DNA of 63,698 nucleotides from Emmonsiellopsis sp. PD_33 (taxonomy: Eukaryota; Ascomycota; Eurotiomycetes; Onygenales; Ajellomycetaceae): contig JANTQF010000202.1 in assembly GCA_032988165.1 (NCBI GenBank), forward strand, positions 1 to 63,698, written 5' to 3'. The notes below the pieces were generated by a model, which had not been told where the DNA came from, did not search any database, and saw only the letters and a list, made by a program, of their open reading frames with translations. This document shows positions 23,059 through 35,094 of the stretch, piece by piece (the stretch's first letter is position 1; every line of letters starts with the position of its first letter). The position numbers and the translations under genes are program-made.

Positions 23059-24977
23059 GACCATCTAATCTCCCACGAGAAATCCTCCAACGAGAGGCGG
23101 ACCGATTCCTTACCTGAAAGAGCCGAAATTCGATCGTTTGCACCCCGTTTTCCTTTGTCCACTTCCCATTGTTCTTTATGGAGTTCTATCAGTGCAACGC
23201 AGTGTTTCTCAATCATCACTCTTTTTCATTTCGAAAATGGCTTTTTGAACCTGGGCAACCCGACCGCGCCATTCGATTAGACATTTTGTACATGACCATT
23301 TTTATTAACGGTTTTCATCAAAAGCGCGAACCTATTCTAAGTAGCGGGGAACCCTTTTTATGGAGTGTTAATTATTTGCTATTTTGTTGGGCATTCAGCG
23401 ATTTACGGAATATATCCCCCTGGCTTTTGTCGTTTATGTTCCTCTTTCGTTTCCATTTCGTGCTTTATATCTTCTTCGAAGACAGCGAGGTATCCTTTTT
23501 CTGTTATCCCATTTATCTCTTTGTTTCTTTGATTTGGAAATTGTAAATTCCTTTTTGTTTTCCTTTTTTTTTATCATTTTTGTCTGGGATCTGGTTTGGA
23601 ACTTTGGGATGGCTGGGACTCGGATCTACGCATTTTGATATCTTACTGTGACATCTATATATAATGGTATCTATATATGTTCGCGCCAAACACCTACTTA
23701 ATATAACTGATCCCTATCAACTAGGCTCATACACCCCTTCCCTCACTTCACAGTACTCCGTACTCTGCGTTCTAAGACACCTCTGGTATCTCATAGTTAC
23801 CCCGTACGACTACCACCTAAGAGCAAATGGTCCGCGGGGGTTGCGCAAAGCAGGGAAATATACCGGTTTCTGTGTATCATTTTGTCAACAGGGGAACACA
23901 TCTAACCGTCTAGGCCACTCCGTCCAACCTCTCACGGCATTTCCACCTCGGAACATTTCAACATGAAACCATTTCAAATAGTGTCAAGGGCTATAATTCC
24001 TCCCTCAGATGCAAAGTTTTTCCCCTCCAACACACCATCAACCCCCGGCCCGGAAAATCCGGTAGATCTGATCTCCCCCAAGCCCATGCGCCTGCAGTGT
24101 CACACTGAGATCCAGCATTGGCCGCAGCGAAATCCTCAACCCCGTCAATTTACTGGGCCAATTCGTACACATTGGCCCTTGCTAGGAGGGGTGCAGTTGG
24201 TTGAAGCGGGGTCTTAAGACAGCGTGGGGGGAACGAGGGAATGCGTGCTGCTATGGATTGCCGTCTCTAGACCGGCGAAGGAAATGCATAGCTGCAAAGT
24301 TACAATGCATCAACTATCCGTGTGAGTGGACGTGTGAGTGGATAGGCAGTGGGCTGACAGCATAGCACAACTCCTCCCCCCCCGCATGCAGAGGGGGGGC
24401 GTGTATGTAACTCTGAACTTCATGGCTTTGTGCTACGCGTGCTGCAGCCGGTCGGCCTCGATTGCCCCCCAGCACCGGCGGAGAAACCTGGTGGATAGAC
24501 AGACAATTTCTCTCTTCAGCTCTTGTGGCGCCGTGGGATAGTTTTTCCCTTTCGTCGGCTTTACTCCGTACTGTACAAACAATTAAACTAGTTTTGTCCT
24601 TTTCCCTCTTGTGCCGGAGATAGATTTCCATATGCACTACTGTATGCCCGTGCTGTTGATTCGCCTTTTCTCTTGACTATTAGTTCCGGCCCGGGTTTGG
24701 AATTTGGCAGTCAGCCACAATGTTCCCGCTACTTAGTGCAGTATGTAGGTAATGCATACGCATACGCCCAATCCCATTAACCCGTCACCGAAAATCTCGT
24801 GCTTGCTTCAAGTTCTTTCTGGATTACAATATGCACGGAACTCGATGGGGAAAGGGGGGCTTGGAGGAGTAAAAGGGGCGAGGGATATAGTTTTAAAATC
24901 CTCAACAGAATACAAGCTCGATGCGACGACATGTGGACCCCTGCCACTGCACAAGCCTAAGGACGCAGAACCGAGCT

Positions 24978-24996
24978 GGGGGGGGGGGGGGGGGGG
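24978..24996 (+). repeat. G19 homopolymer
   Basis: Nineteen consecutive G residues followed by TTAACT. Long homopolymers of this kind are prone to slippage and G-quadruplex formation, and length errors are common in sequencing. Confidence 0.8.
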
Positions 24997-25489
24997 TTAA
25001 CTGGAGCTGAAGCTTCAATATATCCAGCTGGCTGCCAGATCGAAATGTGGAGAATATACAAGGGTCAGGGAAGTTTCCCTGTTCGTCTAATGTGCAGAGA
25101 CGGTTCGTCCATACGATGAGCTTGCTTCCTTCGTATGAAATCCTCGACTGGGCGACTAGCGGTTTGGATTGCAAGGCCAACAGCAGGAAATGAGGAAATG
25201 AAAGTACCTTTGTCGTCACGGGAGATGGACATCCCGTTAGCTGTGATATCCGACGTATGTAATTTGATCCTCGGATGTGCAGCTCAGCTAGTAAGCTTAT
25301 GTTGACGCCATGGGTAACTATCGGTTGGCTAACTGATCTGACACTGACAGAACGTCCACGGTTAACTCCCTAGCGGTATGGACGGAGAGATACACTGGGA
25401 AAAGTTCGAAGACTTCTTCTGCATAGTTTGCAGTCCGTGACCATTTGATATCCGTCTCTTACATTAGGTTCGGTAGCCAGCGGTACTTG

Positions 25490-25803
25490 GTAGGAACGGA
25501 AGCAGTGGTGCCACGACCACGGACAAGGGCATGCGAAAGTCAAAATCACGATCCGCAGAGGAGGACAATGGTAACTGGTTCCTTGTCACCGAAGAAAGCT
25601 TAAACCCGCTCAACAAAGCCCAGTTTTCGTTTCAATCCCGCAATGTATGTGAGCTTCTTTTACATCGTGATTGATCGATGTCAATATACATCGATATTAT
25701 TGCTTGGGCCGCAGGGTATCACCGATCTGATGGATCTCTTGGTGATGAAAGTGACAGGGATAAGCATGGCTCTGGCAGTGGCTGCTCAGTGCTCACATGC
25801 TAG
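25490..25803 (+). pseudogene. possible broken coding stretch, unidentified
   Basis: From about 25490 one frame is open for some 50 codons (with RKSKSRSAEEDNGNWFLVTE), ending at an intron-like gtatgt (25645) with a ccgcag acceptor at 25710-25715, after which another open piece (GITDLMDLLVMKVTGIS) runs to a stop near 25808. Upstream a short piece MDGEIHWEKFEDFF starts at 25379 but does not join in frame. I recognise no family. It could be a decayed gene or chance. Confidence 0.2.
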
Positions 25804-28044
25804 CCGGTGAAGGAGTTGGAAGGATCATTCGAGATCTACGTTGCAGACAAGCCCGCTGATAATCAAAGGCAAAGGCGCACTGGCATCTCTATTATTGGAA
25901 TTCACGCCGAACCGCTTCGTGTATTCTTTCAAGGACCACTGATGCCTTGTAAGTTGTTAGTGGGTCGCCTTGGTCAAGATTCGCATTGGGCGGCATTGGC
26001 GGGCTGGATGTCTCCCCTCCGTTGGAAGTTCGCCGAAGTATCGATTTGTCCTTCTTTGACTTTCGATAGTACATGCAGTTAAGTGGCGCGGATAACGATT
26101 GCTCCGGCTTCCAAACGAAAGGAACATCGCCGCCACGTCAACCGTCTAGCTCCCGAACTTGGAGATGTCGATCATGCAGTTCTGACAGAGGGGGCGTGGT
26201 TAGTTAGCGGCTTTCATCATGATCCTCAATCCGCTCGCTCGTCACCACTCCCATTCGGTAGTTTCCCGAAACTCGGAGCTTGCAGAAAGAAGCCTTCATT
26301 CCTCAAGGTATCCCCAGAGTAGAAACTTTTGCAGTAGCTTTCTATCCATAGTATGGAGTATGTTGACACCACACACTGGTTTCAAAAAGAGAATGACAAT
26401 ACATCGTTGACCGCTTGAACAATTCGTTTTGTCGACAATGGTTGATACCATACCTGTTCGGGTCCGGCGTTAGAAACCCGCACTGCTGTCAAGTTGGAGT
26501 AGTTAGCCCAGCATGTTTTTTCTTTCTTTTTTACTTCGAATCCAGCAGGATTTTTTCATTGATTGATTGGACAGTAGAGCGTATCTTGCATGAGCATTCT
26601 GTCCAATAAACTCAATAGCTGTCCGCATCCAGCCAGCCACGGCAGATATTTGTCAGGGAATAATCCCAGCCCCGCATCTCTTCACATCTGCGCATCTTGC
26701 ATAAAATTAGCACAGTCTGGATTTAGTGAAGGGTTGATCCAGTGTGAAGCGGAGGGATATCCGGTCTCTCTCCCAGTGGTTGCGGGGGTGTTGATAGGGG
26801 CATATTGCCCTCCATTCCATAGCAGAGGTAGGAAGCATATATTTGTGCTTCCGCTCTAGACTCGGAAAGGTGTGACGGTATTGTGTACGAATCAGATGGA
26901 GAAAAACAGGAATTTGAGCAATCACTGCACTTCTCTGTTTTCAGTCAGATAGTAATGCCTGGCCTTTGACGACACCCCGTCCAACAACATCCTGTGCTGT
27001 TTTGACATCTATGACGCAACCCATAGCCGCTTTCCGACTCATCAGTTATTATTTGGCCGTGCTAGGGCTAGAATTTCCCTTCCTGATCTCCAGTCAGGAT
27101 CTCTCGTGAATGGAACCGGGCCAATAGCGAGCATATGCCCATTCTCTTACACTGAAAATGAACCAATACATCAATATCCAAGAACGAAGACAAAAAGTCT
27201 AGAGAAGGCATAGGAACAAAACATACTCACTATGGAAGCAGGTAAACCATCTATCAACTTGTTTCATAAATTCTCGCCCAAATCCCTGTAGGTTGGATTG
27301 TTAGCTTTAAATCCAGGCGCAAATATAATCTCTGCTCAACTGGGTGAGGAATAAGGGTCATATTTTAAGGGATACATTTAATCACATACTCATACGCACA
27401 TTCACACATTTAGATAGATTGCTGTTCCTGCGCCTGGTACTCTGGTTGACAGAAATGTATTCGGCATCTGCGGGAGACAAATCGGCATGTAGGCACAACA
27501 TCAGCCTTCCATAGTGGTTGAGAGACACGCTCCTTTGCCCGTGTCTCGGGAGATCATCGAGTCAGGGCAACCTATTGGATATATCGGAACTTATCAAACA
27601 TTCTCTTCTAAGAAAATAGGTGACACACAAAACCAGCGGCACAAATAATCGGTTGACCTTTGAAGTGCACTGTGATCGTCCACAATGCGGGTTTCTGTGG
27701 CCATCCGAATATCCCTTCAGGTGAAGTTGAGATCTTCTTGGCCAGGCGTTCCAAGCGCCTGGGGTCGGGAGACACGCGACGGCACGCGGCAGGATATTTT
27801 GGTCAGAAGTGGCTCGATATTTCCGGCTTTGTGGCTAGCCGGCGGACTATAATATACCAGTACTCTGGCGTTTTATAAATGGATTTGATCATATCTGACC
27901 CAGACAAATGAATAATAAGCTGGCCCTTGTTGGCGAGTTCTCCAGCTGATGTCGGTACTACTCAAGACACGTCTAAGGGATTCTGCACACACATTGTCAC
28001 ATTCCTCTTTCATTGGCAGAGTAACTAGTTAATAAATGGGAGAT

Positions 28045-28650
28045 TAGTATTAAATGATGAGTTTTGCTAGTTCGTTACTTACAGTTGAGAATATCCGCAT
28101 TTCCTTTCCCAGGTGCCACGAACTACCCTGCAGGGGATATCCAAGCCGGCCACTAGCATAATGATTCATATATTTGACCTTGGGGAGGTTTGTCAAAACA
28201 AGGTACATCGCAGTGACTCCATATCCGATCATTGCGACACGTTTATCAGTTATCGTAGGCATCGAAATGATGCCTAGTCTGCGGTACCGCTGGGGAGACC
28301 TCATCTTGGCAATTAATGATACCCGGGTTTGTCATCCTACAGAATGGCTCCTGGAAACGATAACAGCACTGGGAGCAGGCATCGAGAATACCAGTAAGTC
28401 GTGTTGTCGCTCGGACTCTGACTTGCGTCAAGGAAGTAGAAGAGGATCGGATTGTTCCGACGGATAGATCCGATGTGTTTAGTCTATAACTAGTTAACTC
28501 AACATTGAAAATAGTCGTTTAATTTGCGGAGCGAAGCCATCGATACCATTCAAATGGCTTAGTCGCCAGAAGACAGACTCAAAGATAATGCTTTAGTTCA
28601 ATCACTTTTGCGAAGCCCGAAATGCCAGAATTGACGGCGGAAAGTCGGCC
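28045..28650 (-). pseudogene. relic of a flavin-containing (Baeyer-Villiger type) monooxygenase
   Basis: On the minus strand, pieces of the family appear in order but in different frames. Near 28635-28595 NSGISGFAKVIELK resembles the first Rossmann GxGxSG. Near 28400-28250 TGILD and PGI..CQDEV...HHFDAYDN resemble the ATGxLx.P..PxIPG..F.G...H motif. At 28264 TDKRVAMIGYGVTAMYLV, NLPKVKYMNHYASGR is the second nucleotide-binding motif (KRVAVIGxGxSA..) and the .HHxxRxxxW strand that follows it. A frameshift lies between DAYDN and TDKRV, and several stops interrupt the rest. Intact proteins of this family are about 500-600 aa; only scraps of the N-terminal half remain. Assignment is from remembered family motifs, not a search. 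Confidence 0.5.
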
Positions 28651-29153
28651 TTTGGGGGGGGCTTCAAGAGTTTCCGGAGTTACTCTACTCCCTATCTACT
28701 CCTGATCTACACAATGTTCCATTTCGGCGGCAGTTCAAATAAATGTGCCCCCATGTTTAACTTGCAATCACTGAAGTTGATATTTCACGAGGTCACAGAT
28801 TAAACAATGTGTTTGTCCTTGATTTCACTCAGCTTACAACCGATCTTTGCAATTTATATGGCCGCCTATGCTCAAACAGATCGACCCTGTCCCTCGTCAT
28901 CTACCGGATTGCAAGACTTGAATCAATTCAGAATTATCTGAGATCGATAATTTGGCTTCCTTACCTCATCGTTGGATGGACCAAAAACAAACGGCCAGTA
29001 AGTCAATATTCAGGCTTCTTTATTTACTTCTACTATATAATATCAATATAAAATCGTTAGTAGGGAGAGAGGGCCCACGGGTAGGGGGGTTCGGTTCCCC
29101 GAAAGTGGGTCCCGGCCCGAAATCTGGGGTTAAAAGCGTGAGGACCCGACCTA

Positions 29154-29171
29154 CTAGCCTATATAGGCTAG
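29154..29171. repeat. 18-bp perfect palindrome
   Basis: ctagcctatataggctag is its own reverse complement. It lies inside a segment bounded by a 10-bp inverted repeat (29015-29024 cttctttatt and 29239-29248 aataaagaag). The whole could be a small non-autonomous repeat, but no target duplication is visible, so this stays a description. Confidence 0.5.
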
Positions 29172-31843
29172 CCTACTTAACCTTATGTCAACCCCAGCCA
29201 ACCAGCTTATCCCCAAGTTTACTTCATCTCCCATGAGAAATAAAGAAGATGGAAGATTCTCAGGTGGATGGGAGGGTATTGTATGGATATCAAAGAAATC
29301 TGTAGGCTGACTGAAACGAGGAAGTAGCGATAAAATCTTCGTCCAAAAAGATTAGGTTTTGACAGTATTTACTCCGATGGAAGGCAGAGAGTAGTAGTAG
29401 GTTATACTAGTACTTTCCAAGGCCGTTTTCAGAGACGACAATGTGTTTGAAAGTCTAAATGTGAAATTTGCTTTCAAATTCAAGCGACGACACCGGCTTT
29501 CCATGAACAAAAAGAGGAGTTAGATTCCCGTATCTTATGATTGTGGGTCACGTCCCTGGATTCTTAGAAAGTCTCCAATACTACTAGTAGCCATTTGGAT
29601 GCCAATATGGGTCTCTCAAGTTAGGGCGGAATTGTTTGCAACATGTCAGCGTCACAGACCTGCTAGCACATTTGTTATGCTAAATTTTTCTGAGAATGAT
29701 CAAAGAAGGCTTCTCCCTGGCTATCCTGTGTATCATGGCCTGCTGGCATAAAAGGATGAGATTTGTATGGCAATGCAACGCTTAGGCTACATAAAATCAA
29801 TTCCCACGCAAAGTAATAGATATAATGTATAGAAAAATACTTCTGTGTTTTATTTTATAGCGCTTTGTGCCACATGCGGGGCTCAGGAATAAGCTCAGAG
29901 GCTGTTCTCAGAGGATTTGAAGGGGCTAGCAGCATCCTAAGACGGAGGTGGCTGTTTTTAATGGAGGGTCGGTGTACGATTTGTGTGGCCAGCACTTCTT
30001 ACTTCTTCTTTGCTGGATTACCCGGGTAGATCACGTTGCCTCAACGAGGAAGAGAAGTCACTCTCCACGATTCAGATTATCTGTCGCCAAGCCATGCTGG
30101 GTGCTGCTAATACCAGATGGTAGAAACTAAATCCATTGAAGAGCATGAAGGCGGTATTAGTTGAATTACGGACCGATTTCTTCACCCTTCTATATATGAC
30201 ACAGAATTAATTAACAATAGTATTTTATTTTATTTCTACTGTCTTAAAGTCTATGGGGTGTCAAGACCTAATAGCCCACCGGATGACCACATTTACTTGG
30301 GCAGTAAGTTATTAGGATTTTTTAGAGGGGGACGAAACAACTCATGAATTGATTGTATGTATACTGTGGTAGCGTTCCTCCTAGGTTTCCCACAAACCTC
30401 AGCTAAAGCCTAAAGGTAACTCTCTGTGGAAAGTAAGTCATATATAATTATTTTTTGATGAGGCACCATTATGTCCGCACTTATGATTGGGATAATTGGT
30501 TAATTCTTTTGTACAGACAATGTAACAGGTGATATGGGCACCAAGAGAGAAGTCCCCTTTTAATGGAAAATGACTTGTCAGCATTAAAATTAATCTTCAA
30601 CTTTGCTCTGGGAGGGGCTGCTAGTTTGCTTAATAATTGCTTGCCCTCAAGCAAGCAGCAGAAGCCTTAAAAGATGCAATAAGACCTAGGGATTTTACTT
30701 ATCTCTGTCCTGCAGAAATTTCTGCTATGTGGTGTTCAATTTGTTAGTGTTTGCATCACAATTTCCTTGCTCCTGTCACTTACCTGAGCCAATAAGATGT
30801 ACCTCTTATTATCTGTAACATGTACCCTTTGTGCTCAATGACTTATTAATATGTTCTGTAATATAAGCATTTTTTTGAGATTAGTGCTGCCATCAGAACC
30901 AGGATATCCAGTTACTGCCATCCGTTACAAGTTTGTCTAGGTATGGTGCCATTCTAATGCATTAAATTTATCAATATCAGTCATAATGTTCAGTTAACTT
31001 TGGCCACTAAAGAAACTAGCAACTGGGAGTGGGGATTCATGTTAAATTATGAAGGCATGCAGATGCCTATCCCAGGGTGTTGAGAGTGGGATGAGTGAGT
31101 ATAACAGGAAATCCAAAGAGAAGGTAGGCTGAGGTTATGTCATCCCAAAAGGCGAGTGAAGGCACTTATGAAGCTTGGGTCCTGTCTGCTGAGGAAGGCA
31201 TCATGCCTGAAGATGTGAGGGACATGCATGTCTAGTGCATCGGGTTAGAAAGTCTGAGATCTTTTATCAGGATTTAATAGACTTGTGGAGATCCTGGGTT
31301 TGTGCTGTGGAATACTACCCTCCTTGCCAGGCTCCTTTCCTGCAAACTTCCGGAATAGGGGTTCATGGCTCCCTTCATTGCTTCCAAACTGCCAGGCCTC
31401 ATTCCTGAATGCTTGTGGTGCAACTAAGTCAACTTCTTGTTGGATTGTTGGCTAAGATGGTTGGCGCCAGCGAATTTAGGCGAGCCCCCACACAATCAGC
31501 CGCATCAGGCTTGACTCTTGGGCCTTTCAACTGCTTTCAAATGCCGCCCACCATGATCCAAGTCTAACGAAATGCAATCTGGGGTGCTGCCAAAGCCGAA
31601 AAATCTTTCCGTTTTCTTCTTCCCACTGCCGTGCATAACTAACTCTATCAAACTGCTCGCCTCTTGCCGACCATGTCAAAGAAGAAGTTGTTATTGAAAC
31701 TCGAGATATAAACCACCATTCCCTTCTTTTCCCCTTCATACCACACCTGGTATCTCATGCCGATGCCGACGGCTATGTTCAGATATTTGGTGCCAGACAG
31801 ATAACACGCTCGCTCCCTATTGCTGCTGCTAAGCGTCATTCTC

Positions 31844-33886
31844 ATGGATAGCTGGCCTGGTTGTGTTTATCAGCCCCTTCCTCCGATAGCGGAGTTTGGC
31901 CATACGCCCCCGTTTACCCGTCTCCTTCTTCTTGGTTCCGGCCAAGGAGACGAGCCTCTTCGAGGTACCTTGGTTGTTCACGCTCTGGAACCCAGTTTCG
32001 CTCCGATTCCACCATATGAAGCGGTCTCTTATGTTTGGGGTACGCAACCAACCCAAACGTCCATACATATCGATGGACGACCGGTAGCCATTCGACCGAA
32101 CTTGGATGCCGCGCTTCGTAGCCTCCGATTACCGGCTCAAGCAAGACGTCTGTGGATTGATGCCCTTTGTATTGACCAGTCCAATACTGATGAGCGGACC
32201 AGGCAAGTGAAGTATATGCGGCTGGTGTACAAATATGCTACTAGGGTTGTTGTATGGCTTGGATCTTGGACTCCCGGGGTGGAGATGGCTTTTGAGCTGG
32301 CAGAACGATTGGCATTTGTGCGAAATCGTTTTGAGGCAGACAAGCCTGCCATGGAAAAGATGGTCCTGGAAACAATCACTTCAGCGCGGGAGGCGTTTCA
32401 TCATCTTGACCAATTGTTTGACCGCGATTATTTTATCCGAAATTGGTGTATTCAGGAGGTGGTGGCTAGCTCGTGGACTATAGCCAGATGCGAGGAGTTG
32501 GAGATGAATTTCTTTGATCTGCTTGAGGCAGCTCCGTATGTGACCGTGGGAAGGGATCAAATGATGGCGGGGAAGCCCTTTGAGTTCTGGAATATGGTTG
32601 CCGTTACCCGTAAGCCTTCAAGCGCGATCCGAGGCGGAGTAGTTGAAGGTTCGATGGGCTCACTCACGTTGCTTCTTGCCACAACACGAGATTTTAAAGC
32701 TACCGATCCAAGAGACAAAGTGTTTTCAATTCTAGGGATATCTGATGAAGGCTTGGAACCAGCCATATCTTTTACACAGACAATGTCCAGCTCGGAACAC
32801 AATCCCGCATTATTATGGTACCGTCGAGCTGCTTCCGGCATAGCCAACCGAATTAACAAGCTTGGCCCGAATCTGGATGTGCTCAGGCACAAATCCCTCC
32901 AGCCTGACTATAACAAAGATCTTGTGGATGTTTATAGAGACCTTACCAGGTTTTTGATACGGAAATCGCCTCGGGTTCTGACCGTTTTATCGCACGTCCA
33001 GCATACTGATAATCCGGCCGAGGGCAATTTCCCTTCCTGGGTTCCGAAATGGTATCAACCCCGTTCTTGCAGCATCTTTGATGCCGGCTGTTTTCTCGCG
33101 GGCTTTTGTGACGGTCATTTCCGTTATTTCGCCGAAGCGGAGGATATGCCGCTCTCTCGGGAACCAGTTCGGCCAAACTCTTTGCAGCTTCGTGGGTTTC
33201 CTGTGGACAAGGTCAAGCTAGTTAGCGATGTGATAACATATGGCTTGAGTGATCCTCTGCCGTTTCAACAAGTCTGGGATCAAGTATTTGGTTTTCCAAT
33301 AAACCAGGCTCGGATGCCTTTGTACCATGACAAAAGTCCTCTGATCATGGCAGTATGCAAGACGATGCTGGCTTTGCCACTTGGAGCGGCTATGGGAGAT
33401 ATCGACAGGTTACCGGTGTCCGATAAAGACGGAATGAAGGAAAGATTTATACGACAAGGCGAGGCGGATGCTGCAGCATACTTGATAACCAATATTATTG
33501 GCAATGAGGAGTTCTCTGTGACCTATGGACCTCAAGAACTAAGTCTTTTTGACCTCCTTCTTAGAACGGCGACAACGGACGCAAACGATGCCGCTGACAT
33601 GGAGCGTTTCCAACGTGGAGCGAAGTCGATTTGTTTCAATCGCCGCTTCTATGTTACGGAAGGTGGTTATCTGGGAATTGGTCCGCAGATGATGCGACCT
33701 GGGGATGAAGTCTGTGTCCTGTTTGGTGGCAGAGTTCCTTTCATCCTACGACCGATCACTGACCACTATCTTTTCATTGGAGACACATACTTCAATGACG
33801 ACGATGTTATGTGGGGCAAGCTTACAGAGGGGATAAAACAACACAAAAGATCAGATATCCCGGTGACCTTGTATGAGATGAGATGA
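31844..33886 (+). CDS. HET-domain (heterokaryon incompatibility) protein, 680 aa
   Basis: Single exon. The frame is open from a TTG at 31820, but the first ATG is at 31844 (MDSWPGCVYQPL). The HET domain begins near residue 58 with YEAVSYVWGT, followed by IDGRPVAIRPNLDAALRSLR and then LWIDALCIDQSNTDERTRQV and the YKYATRVVVWLG strand, the three classic HET blocks. The C-terminal 400 residues contain the usual conserved extension (ATDPRDKVFSILGI, SWVPKW, and a late cysteine-poor C-terminus ending near a GDEVCVLFGGRVPFILRP block). Members trigger cell death after fusion of incompatible hyphae and belong to large, variable families; most paralogues have no known allele partner, so a role in self/non-self recognition is only possible. 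It sits between a gene desert and accessory genes, as HET genes often do. No frameshift. Confidence 0.9.
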   Translation: MDSWPGCVYQPLPPIAEFGHTPPFTRLLLLGSGQGDEPLRGTLVVHALEPSFAPIPPYEAVSYVWGTQPTQTSIHIDGRPVAIRPNLDAALRSLRLPAQARRLWIDALCIDQSNTDERTRQVKYMRLVYKYATRVVVWLGSWTPGVEMAFELAERLAFVRNRFEADKPAMEKMVLETITSAREAFHHLDQLFDRDYFIRNWCIQEVVASSWTIARCEELEMNFFDLLEAAPYVTVGRDQMMAGKPFEFWNMVAVTRKPSSAIRGGVVEGSMGSLTLLLATTRDFKATDPRDKVFSILGISDEGLEPAISFTQTMSSSEHNPALLWYRRAASGIANRINKLGPNLDVLRHKSLQPDYNKDLVDVYRDLTRFLIRKSPRVLTVLSHVQHTDNPAEGNFPSWVPKWYQPRSCSIFDAGCFLAGFCDGHFRYFAEAEDMPLSREPVRPNSLQLRGFPVDKVKLVSDVITYGLSDPLPFQQVWDQVFGFPINQARMPLYHDKSPLIMAVCKTMLALPLGAAMGDIDRLPVSDKDGMKERFIRQGEADAAAYLITNIIGNEEFSVTYGPQELSLFDLLLRTATTDANDAADMERFQRGAKSICFNRRFYVTEGGYLGIGPQMMRPGDEVCVLFGGRVPFILRPITDHYLFIGDTYFNDDDVMWGKLTEGIKQHKRSDIPVTLYEMR

Positions 33887-35094
33887 TAGGGGCTTAGCAC
33901 GATTTGAAAATTTTGATCTTGCCCGTCAAAGTCAGATGGCAAGGTAGCTTTCCGTTATTTTTACAGATAGGGAATGAATATTGAACTAATCATTAATAGC
34001 TGATATTAGACATCACAGAATCTATTGGAGAACCCGAATTTGTCCTCGCAAGAATCCCCTTTTTTGATTCGATTGATGCCAAGAAATGATGCCAATAAAT
34101 GCCAAGGACAGCGGGATGGTTCTTGGCACCCGCACGTCCCGAGGGTTCTGTTTCAACCTCCGCTCCTCAGCTTTCAAGGGTCACCAATATATCAGGAAGC
34201 CCCCTCCTTAATCGTGTTTCAACCCATTGCCGCGATACTAGTGACCTTTGTTTGCGGAGTAGCAGGGATCAAAACTCTAATGGTACCTCGTGAAACGAAA
34301 ATAGAGTTCCGGATGCCTAGGCACCTAGAATACTATTCATGAAACATGATATTCGGCATTTCTCACTTCAGCCCAAAATCCTGGTAGAAATCAATACCCA
34401 CCTACCTTTCCCCACCTCCACGAATATTTCAATATGGTGTTCTCGTGGTTGGAAGGACTTGGCACGGTGGTTTCCCTCCCGGAATATTTCGAAATGCCCT
34501 AAATGCACCCTTGCGAACTTGTTTGGGTCTCCAGTTTAGAATGAACACAGGACCTGCAGGCTTGGTATGAAGCGGCATCTCTGCACCTGATTGTCTATCT
34601 GGCAGAGATCTGCAACGGGAGTGGACCATCTATTATATGACATGTACAGAGGTCTCCTCCTGTTCCCGACCCCGAGATTCTCGGCCCCGCAATATTTTGG
34701 CTGTGGTTTTTTCTAACTACACAGCTCCTTACAAACTGGATACTTTCCAGTGGTGATCATCTCTAGCTTTCCCCGCAAAGAGCGTCCTGCCACCTCTTCG
34801 GCCTACGATTCTGTTGACATCTCGGCAATTGCTCGAACCCCCATAGTTATCGGCATATAGCCTTGTTCAGTCACCCCTTTCCTCGAAATTACACGATGTG
34901 TTGTTTTTTTATTGAATAGAGAAGAGGAGGGGGGGGGGGGGCTGCGCGGTTTGTCTATATATATAGACCTCCTTGTTCCACTATGCCTTTGAAATCCAAA
35001 CTTGGCTGACTGTGTTCTATTGTCTGGCTACTTCTATTTCTATTCTTTCCAACAGTCCTTTTTCATTCAAGGATCTGGCTATTCTTGAAGAACT
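33887..35094. other. intergenic, 1.2 kb
   Basis: No gene supported; short frames at 34025-34629 show no family features. A G13 run (34929-34941) and a palindromic TATA element (34953-34968) lie in the promoter of the next gene. Confidence 0.5.
34953..34968 (+). promoter_or_regulatory. TATA element of the SURNod19-like gene
   Basis: gtctatatatatagac, a perfect 16-bp palindrome with a TATATATA core, lies about 130 bases before the ATG at 35095 and is followed by a pyrimidine-rich stretch. Placement fits a TATA box of a strongly or conditionally expressed gene. Confidence 0.5.

Larger units (their letters stand above)
23059..31843. other. 8.8-kb gene desert with decayed sequences
   Basis: No intact gene can be supported. 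Recognisable contents: a 19-base G run (24978-24996), a possible broken coding stretch at 25490-25800, the relic of a flavin monooxygenase (about 28050-28650, minus), and an 18-bp palindrome (29154-29171). Roughly 29.2-31.5 kb is unique, moderately AT-rich sequence with stops in all frames. The last 300 bases are the presumed HET-gene promoter. Confidence 0.5.
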
